NCBI GenBank assembly: GCA_018971455.1
Contig: JAGXAV010000032.1
Location: 1-10,793 of the forward strand
DNA: 10,793 nt
From: Rhodospirillales bacterium
GTDB taxonomy: Bacteria; Pseudomonadota; Alphaproteobacteria; Acetobacterales; Acetobacteraceae
Direction of reading: 5' to 3'
The notes beneath the pieces are model-generated. The model searched no databases. It had not been told where the DNA came from and saw only the letters and a program-made list of their open reading frames with translations. Shown here piece after piece: positions 4,850-10,793 of the stretch. Within the stretch, counting starts at the first letter, position 1, and each line of letters starts with the position of its first letter. A program made the position numbers and the translations under genes.

Positions 4850-6424
4850 ATGTTTCCGACCTGCCGCATGGTGATTCTGGGCGCTGCCCTTGCCGCCCTG
4901 ACCCTTCCGCCCGCTGCCCGGGCGCAGACGCTGCGCGTCGGCGCCAGCGCGCCGGTGACGAGCATCGATCCGCACTATCATACGTACAGCCCCAACGTGT
5001 CGCTCGATGCGCATATCTATGAGCCCCTGGTGGACATGGATGCCGCGTCGCGTCCGATTCCGCGCCTGGCGCTGTCCTGGAAGCTGGTGGACAACACCGT
5101 TTGGGAGTTCCATCTCCGCCCCGGCGTGAAGTTTCACAATGGCGAGGATTTCACCGCCGCGGACGTCGCCTACACGATCGACCGTATTCCTCGGGTGAAG
5201 AACAGCCCGGGCAGCTATGCCATCTACACCAAGGCGATCAGCAGCGTGGAGGTGGTGGACCCGCACACCATCCGCCTGCACACCAAGCAGGTCTATCCGC
5301 TGCTGCCGATCGACCTGACGCAGGTCTACATCATTCCCCATACGCTGGGCGCCGATCCCGCCACCGAGGATTTCAACAGCGGCAAGGATGCGATCGGCAC
5401 CGGGCCGTTCCGCTTCGTCTCCTACAAATCCGGCGACCGCATCGAGATGGACCGCAATGACAACTATTGGGGACCGAAGCCGGACTGGCAGCACGTGTCC
5501 TATCGGATGATCCCCAATGACGCGGCGCGCACCGCGGCCCTGCTCTCGGGCGACGTTGATTTCATCGAGGCCGTGCCGACCACCGATGTGGCGCGCCTGT
5601 CGCACGACAAGAAACTGCATCTGGCCGAGACGGTGTCGCTGCGGATCATCTTCCTGTGGCTCGATCATCGCGGGATGACGCCGCATGTCACCGGCCCGAA
5701 CGGCGAGAAGCTCGACCACAATCCGCTGACCGATCTGCGGGTGCGCCAAGCGCTGTCCATGGCGATCAACCGGAACGCGATCGTCGATCGCATCATGCAG
5801 GGGGCGGCGATTCCCTCGGGGCAGTTCCTGCCCAAGGGCAGCTTCAGCTACGTGCCGGGCCTCAACCCGCCGGCCTACGATCCGGCCAAGGCCCGGCAGC
5901 TGCTCGCGGCTGCGGGCTATCCGAAGGGATTTCGTATCGAGCTTGATGGGCCCAATGATCGCTACGTCAATGACGGCAAGATCATCCAGGCCGTGGGGCA
6001 GATGTGGTCGCGCATCGGCGTGCAGACCGCGGTGAATGCCATCACCTGGCCCAGCTTCATCGGCCAGGCCAACAAGGGTGCGTTTTCGGCCTTCCTGCTC
6101 GGCTGGGGCACATCCAGCGGCGAGGCCTCGAACCCGCTGCGCTCGCTGATCGCCACCCGCACGCCGGCGAAAGGGTGGGGCGCGGTCAATCGCGGCTTCT
6201 ATTCCAACCCGAAAGTGGATGAGCTGCTGACCACGGCACTCGCCACTGCCGACGATGCCGCGCGGGAGAAGCTGCTCCAGCAGGCGACGACGTTGGCGAT
6301 GGACGATGTCGCCTTCATTCCGCTGCACAACCAGAAGAACATCTGGGCGATGCGCGCGGGCCTGACCTATGCCGCGCGGGCCGATGAGACCTCACGCGCC
6401 CAGGAGGTGCACCCTGCCAAGTAG
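4850..6424 (+). CDS. Periplasmic peptide-type ABC transporter substrate-binding protein (SBP family 5, DppA/OppA-like)
   Basis: A 524-residue exported binding protein. Residues 1-25 form a Sec signal peptide: a hydrophobic core (MVILGAALAALTL) then PPAARA, with likely cleavage after A25, and no lipobox cysteine at the site, so a soluble periplasmic protein is expected. Family-5 landmarks follow: the IYEPLVDMD strand, WEFHLRPGVKFHNGEDFTA with ADVAYTI, GTGPFRFVSY, NDNYWG, VRQALSMAINR, and YDPAKARQLLAAAGYP. The family binds di- and oligopeptides but also glutathione, nickel, opines and other small molecules, and sequence does not tell which. Its gene lies between an M20 amidohydrolase and the permease genes, so an amidated or N-acylated amino-acid compound is a reasonable ligand. 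A GGAGG site supports the ATG at 4850. The gap to the next gene is 21 nt. Confidence 0.9.
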   Translation: MFPTCRMVILGAALAALTLPPAARAQTLRVGASAPVTSIDPHYHTYSPNVSLDAHIYEPLVDMDAASRPIPRLALSWKLVDNTVWEFHLRPGVKFHNGEDFTAADVAYTIDRIPRVKNSPGSYAIYTKAISSVEVVDPHTIRLHTKQVYPLLPIDLTQVYIIPHTLGADPATEDFNSGKDAIGTGPFRFVSYKSGDRIEMDRNDNYWGPKPDWQHVSYRMIPNDAARTAALLSGDVDFIEAVPTTDVARLSHDKKLHLAETVSLRIIFLWLDHRGMTPHVTGPNGEKLDHNPLTDLRVRQALSMAINRNAIVDRIMQGAAIPSGQFLPKGSFSYVPGLNPPAYDPAKARQLLAAAGYPKGFRIELDGPNDRYVNDGKIIQAVGQMWSRIGVQTAVNAITWPSFIGQANKGAFSAFLLGWGTSSGEASNPLRSLIATRTPAKGWGAVNRGFYSNPKVDELLTTALATADDAAREKLLQQATTLAMDDVAFIPLHNQKNIWAMRAGLTYAARADETSRAQEVHPAK

Positions 6425-6445
6425 CGCGCGCATCGGGGCGGGTAC

Positions 6446-7420
6446 GTGACTGCCTGGCTGCTGCGCCGGCTGGTGCAGGCCGCCTTTGTCGTGCTGGCGA
6501 TGACGGTCATTCTGTTCATCGGCCTGCACGTCATCGGCAACCCGATCGATATCCTGATCTCGCCGGAGGCGGACCAGGCCGACCGGGCGCGCGCGATCGC
6601 GGCACTCGGCCTCGACCAGCCCCTGTGGCGGCAATACGCGCTGTTCCTGTGGGGCATGCTGCACGGCGATCTCGGCCGCAGCTTCGTCTTTCACGAGCCG
6701 GCGCTACAACTCATTGGCGAGCGGCTGCCGGCGACGCTGGAACTGGCGGTGAGCGCGGTCTTGCTGGCCATCGTCATCGGCATTCCGCTCGGCCTCTATG
6801 CCGGGCTCTATCCGAACAGCCTGTTGGGCCGTTCGGCGATGGCCGGCAGCATCCTCGGCTTTTCGCTGCCCACCTTCTGGGTCGGGCTGATGCTGATCAT
6901 GCTGTTCGCGGTCAGGCTCGGCTGGCTGCCGAGCACCGGGCGGGGACAGACCGCGCTGCTGTTCGGCATACGCTGGTCGTTCCTGACGCGCGACGGGCTC
7001 GCGCACCTGGCGATGCCGGCCTTCAATCTGGCGCTTGGCAACATCGCCCTTGTGCTGCGCCTGGTGCGCAGCGGCGTGCGCGAGACGCTGCCGCTCGACT
7101 ACGTGCGTTTCGCTCGCGCCAAGGGCCTCCGCCCGGCGCGCGTGGTGGGCGTGCACGTGATGAAGAACATCATGATCCCGGTGGTGACCGTGCTGGGGCT
7201 GGAGTTCGGCGGCACCATCGCCTTCTCCGTCGTCACCGAGAGCATCTTTGCCTGGCCGGGCATGGGCAAGCTGATCATCGACAGCATCAATGTGCTCGAT
7301 CGGCCCGTGATCGTCGCCTACCTGATGATCATCGTGCTGATGTTCGTGGCGATCAATCTCGTGGTTGATCTGCTCTACACCTTCCTCGATCCGCGGGTAC
7401 GGCTGGAGGACCGGGGGTGA
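6446..7420 (+). CDS. Peptide-type ABC transporter permease, DppB-like
   Basis: A 324-residue inner-membrane permease, starting with GTG at 6446, 21 nt after the binding-protein stop, behind a GGGGCGGG purine-rich stretch. The N-terminal helix (WLLRRLVQAAFVVLAMTVILF) is typical of DppB/OppB, and there is the GDLGRSF motif before the core. Further hydrophobic helices are visible through the middle and C-terminal parts, and the cytoplasmic EAA-type loop reads YVRFARAKG227LRPARVVGVH, which contacts the ATPases. It ends in DLLYTFLDPRVR, as is usual for the family. The stop overlaps the start of the DppC-like gene by four bases (GTGA), implying translational coupling. It pairs with DppC to form the channel. 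The family is sure; the substrate is not. Confidence 0.91.
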   Translation: MTAWLLRRLVQAAFVVLAMTVILFIGLHVIGNPIDILISPEADQADRARAIAALGLDQPLWRQYALFLWGMLHGDLGRSFVFHEPALQLIGERLPATLELAVSAVLLAIVIGIPLGLYAGLYPNSLLGRSAMAGSILGFSLPTFWVGLMLIMLFAVRLGWLPSTGRGQTALLFGIRWSFLTRDGLAHLAMPAFNLALGNIALVLRLVRSGVRETLPLDYVRFARAKGLRPARVVGVHVMKNIMIPVVTVLGLEFGGTIAFSVVTESIFAWPGMGKLIIDSINVLDRPVIVAYLMIIVLMFVAINLVVDLLYTFLDPRVRLEDRG

Positions 7421-8322
7421 GTGGAATGGCGGAGATCGCGCCGGCCGCGCCGGAGACGCCGCTGCAGCGGTTCGTGCGGGATTTCACGTCCAACAGGCTC
7501 GCGGTCGGCGCCCTCGTCGTGGTGCTGCTGATCGCGCTCGCGGCTATCTTCGCGCCCTGGATCACGCCGCAGAATCCCTACGATCTCGCCCAGCTCGACA
7601 TCATGGATGGCCGCCTGCCGCCGGGGGCCTCATCCGCGGCGGGCATGACCTACTGGCTCGGCACCGACGACCAGGGGCGGGACATGCTGTCCGGCATCAT
7701 CTACGGGTTGCGGATCTCGCTGATCGTCGGCATCGGCTCGGCGCTGATCGCCGGCGTGGTCGGCTCGACGCTGGGGCTGGTCGCCGCCTATGCCGGGGGG
7801 CGGGTCGAGACCGCCATCATGCGCCTGGTCGATCTGCAGCTCTCCTTCCCCGCCATCCTGGTGGCATTGATGATCCTCGCCTTTCTCGGCAAGGGCATCG
7901 GCAACGTGATGATCGCGCTGGTGCTGGTGGAGTGGGCGCGCTATGCGCGCACCGCGCGCGGCGCGGCGCTGGTGGAGCGCCGGCGTGAATACATCGAGGC
8001 CGCGGAGTGTCTCGCCCTGCCGCGCTGGCGCGTGTTGTTTCGCCATTTGCTGCCCAACTGCCTGCCGCCGCTGATCGTGATCGGCACCATCCAGATCGCA
8101 CGTGCCATCACGCTGGAGGCGACGCTGAGCTTCCTCGGCCTCGGCGTGCCGATCACCGAACCCTCGCTCGGGCTGCTGATCGCCAACGGCTACCAGTACA
8201 TGCTCTCCGGGCAGTACTGGATCAGCTTCTATCCGGGCCTCGCGCTGCTGCTCACCATCATGGCGATCAACCTCGTCGGCGACCAGTTGCGCGATGTTCT
8301 CAACCCGCGCCAGCAGCGCTGA
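7417..8322 (+). CDS. Peptide-type ABC transporter permease, DppC-like
   Basis: A 301-residue inner-membrane permease. It has an OppC-type N-terminal segment (FTSNRLAVGALVVVLLIALA, then FAPWITPQNPYD), the conserved periplasmic LGTDDQGRDMLSGIIYG, several membrane helices, and the EAA loop starting near residue 191 (EYIEAAECLALPRWRVLFRHLLPN, shown in parts: E194-A195-A196). The glycine normally found six residues after the first E of this loop is alanine (A200). The GTG at 7417 is chosen because GGAGGA sits six bases upstream and it overlaps the previous stop; an ATG at 7426 would leave a 15-nt spacing. The stop is followed after one base by the DppD-like start. It forms the second half of the channel with DppB. 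Confidence 0.9.
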   Translation: MSGMAEIAPAAPETPLQRFVRDFTSNRLAVGALVVVLLIALAAIFAPWITPQNPYDLAQLDIMDGRLPPGASSAAGMTYWLGTDDQGRDMLSGIIYGLRISLIVGIGSALIAGVVGSTLGLVAAYAGGRVETAIMRLVDLQLSFPAILVALMILAFLGKGIGNVMIALVLVEWARYARTARGAALVERRREYIEAAECLALPRWRVLFRHLLPNCLPPLIVIGTIQIARAITLEATLSFLGLGVPITEPSLGLLIANGYQYMLSGQYWISFYPGLALLLTIMAINLVGDQLRDVLNPRQQR

Positions 8323-8323
8323 C

Positions 8324-10299
<1,976 letters not shown>

Positions 10300-10316
10300 T
10301 GCCCTGCGATCCTTCC

Positions 10317-10347
10317 CCCTTGCCGATCACGCGGGCTCCCGGCAGGG
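10317..10347 (+). other. Imperfect hairpin after the dpp operon, overlapping the next ribosome binding site
   Basis: CCCT (10317-10320) plus GCCG (10322-10325), with T10321 bulged, can pair with CGGCAGGG (10340-10347) around a 14-nt loop. No T run follows, so termination is doubtful. AGGG at 10344-10347 is also the best ribosome binding site candidate for the gene at 10357, so the stem could mask it. Confidence 0.25.
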
Positions 10348-10356
10348 TCGGGCGCA

Positions 10357-10793
10357 ATGAACGCCATGCCGCCTGCCGCCCCCGCGAAGCTCTCGCCCCT
10401 CCACCGTCTGTGGCGCACCTTGCCGGCCGAGCGCCGCCGCCTGCTGTTCGCCCAGGCGACGGCGGCCCTGGCGCCGCGCCCGACCCGGCCGGCGCCGCTG
10501 GCGCGCGGCGGCATCGCCGTGGTCGGGGAGTTGTCGCGCGCCTCCGGCCTCGGCGAGGCGGCGCGGCTGATGCGGACGGCGCTGGACGGCATGGGCGTGC
10601 CCAATTGGGGCCTCGATGTCGGCGACCGGCTGCCCGGAGGCACGGCCGGGCTTCGGCAGATCGCGCCACCGCCGGCGGGCGCCCCCCTGCTGGTGCATGT
10701 CAACGCCCCCACGCTGCCCGGGGCGCTGATGCGCCTGCCGCGCGGCACGGTGCGCGGGCGGCGCATCATCGGCTACTGGGCGTGGGAGCTGCC
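10357..10793 (+). CDS. Glycosyltransferase, N-terminal part (runs off the window)
   Basis: 145 complete codons are present with no stop before the window edge. After a basic, proline/alanine-rich leader, a beta-strand (GGIAVVGEL) leads into SRASGLGEAARL, then LLVHVNAP and finally GYWAWEL (139-145). The S-x-ASGLG-x-AARL loop and the GYWAWEL-P sequence are typical of the N-terminal domain of GT4/GT-B-fold glycosyltransferases found in alphaproteobacterial polysaccharide clusters, where the loop lies near the acceptor site. The donor-binding domain would be beyond the window. The ATG at 10357 has AGGG nine nucleotides upstream; ATG at 10366 is an alternative. The sugar and acceptor are unknown. 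It is unlikely to be functionally tied to the peptide importer. Confidence 0.7.
   Translation, partial: MNAMPPAAPAKLSPLHRLWRTLPAERRRLLFAQATAALAPRPTRPAPLARGGIAVVGELSRASGLGEAARLMRTALDGMGVPNWGLDVGDRLPGGTAGLRQIAPPPAGAPLLVHVNAPTLPGALMRLPRGTVRGRRIIGYWAWEL

Noticed and set aside
4757..6328. A 523-codon open frame on the minus strand across the binding-protein gene
   Set aside because: It is antisense to a clearly recognisable family-5 binding protein; its composition is rich in Arg, His and Gly with no domain motif, as expected from a shadow frame in GC-rich DNA.

Overview
The window is GC-rich DNA with high-GC third codon positions, tightly packed genes and short intergenic gaps. Gene content (a sugar/glycerol-phosphate-type ABC transporter beside a GpdQ-like phosphodiesterase, an ETHE1/Blh-type metallo-hydrolase divergent from a membrane-anchored glutamate-synthase-like flavoprotein, and a Dpp operon behind an M20 amidohydrolase) fits an alphaproteobacterium, possibly Rhodospirillales/Acetobacteraceae. 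That placement is inference from style and gene content, not a search. The strand is chromosomal in character: no insertion sequences, phage genes, tRNA, rRNA or CRISPR array were seen.

Layout. (1) 1-126: the end of a periplasmic solute-binding protein of a carbohydrate-type ABC importer, followed by a 9-bp G/C-rich hairpin. (2) 203-1054: a binuclear-metal phosphodiesterase whose seven metal ligands line up with GpdQ; its stop codon lies 4 nt from that of the convergent gene, and a 6-bp dyad spans both stops. (3) 1059-1922 (minus) and 2054-3484 (plus): a divergent pair, a persulfide-dioxygenase-like MBL protein and an N-terminally anchored FMN/Fe-S protein of the glutamate synthase family. 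The 131-bp spacer holds a reasonable minus-strand promoter whose -35/-10 gap contains a near-perfect ATTC-N8-GAAT dyad, the kind of site attributed to sulfide-responsive SqrR/BigR repressors. (4) 3485-3621: a spacer with four 13-bp tandem repeats. (5) 3622-10299: a six-gene, same-strand block: M20 amidohydrolase, DppA-like binding protein, DppB, DppC, DppD, DppF. The last four genes overlap or nearly touch. (6) 10357-end: the start of a glycosyltransferase that runs off the window.

How they work together. In block 5 the binding protein has a signal peptide and would collect the ligand in the periplasm, DppB/DppC form the channel, DppD/DppF power it, and the M20 enzyme, which has no signal peptide, would deacylate or hydrolyse the imported compound in the cytoplasm. 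The parsimonious reading is an importer for N-acylated or otherwise capped amino acids or small peptides. In block 1-2 the phosphodiesterase may process a substrate delivered by the preceding importer, by analogy with glycerophosphodiester uptake. Block 3 looks like reactive-sulfur stress handling with possible sulfide-responsive control. None of this is an obviously new defence or mobile system; the least explained items are the SqrR-like operator with its divergent pair, the stand-alone membrane-anchored glutamate-synthase-like protein, and the 13-bp repeat.
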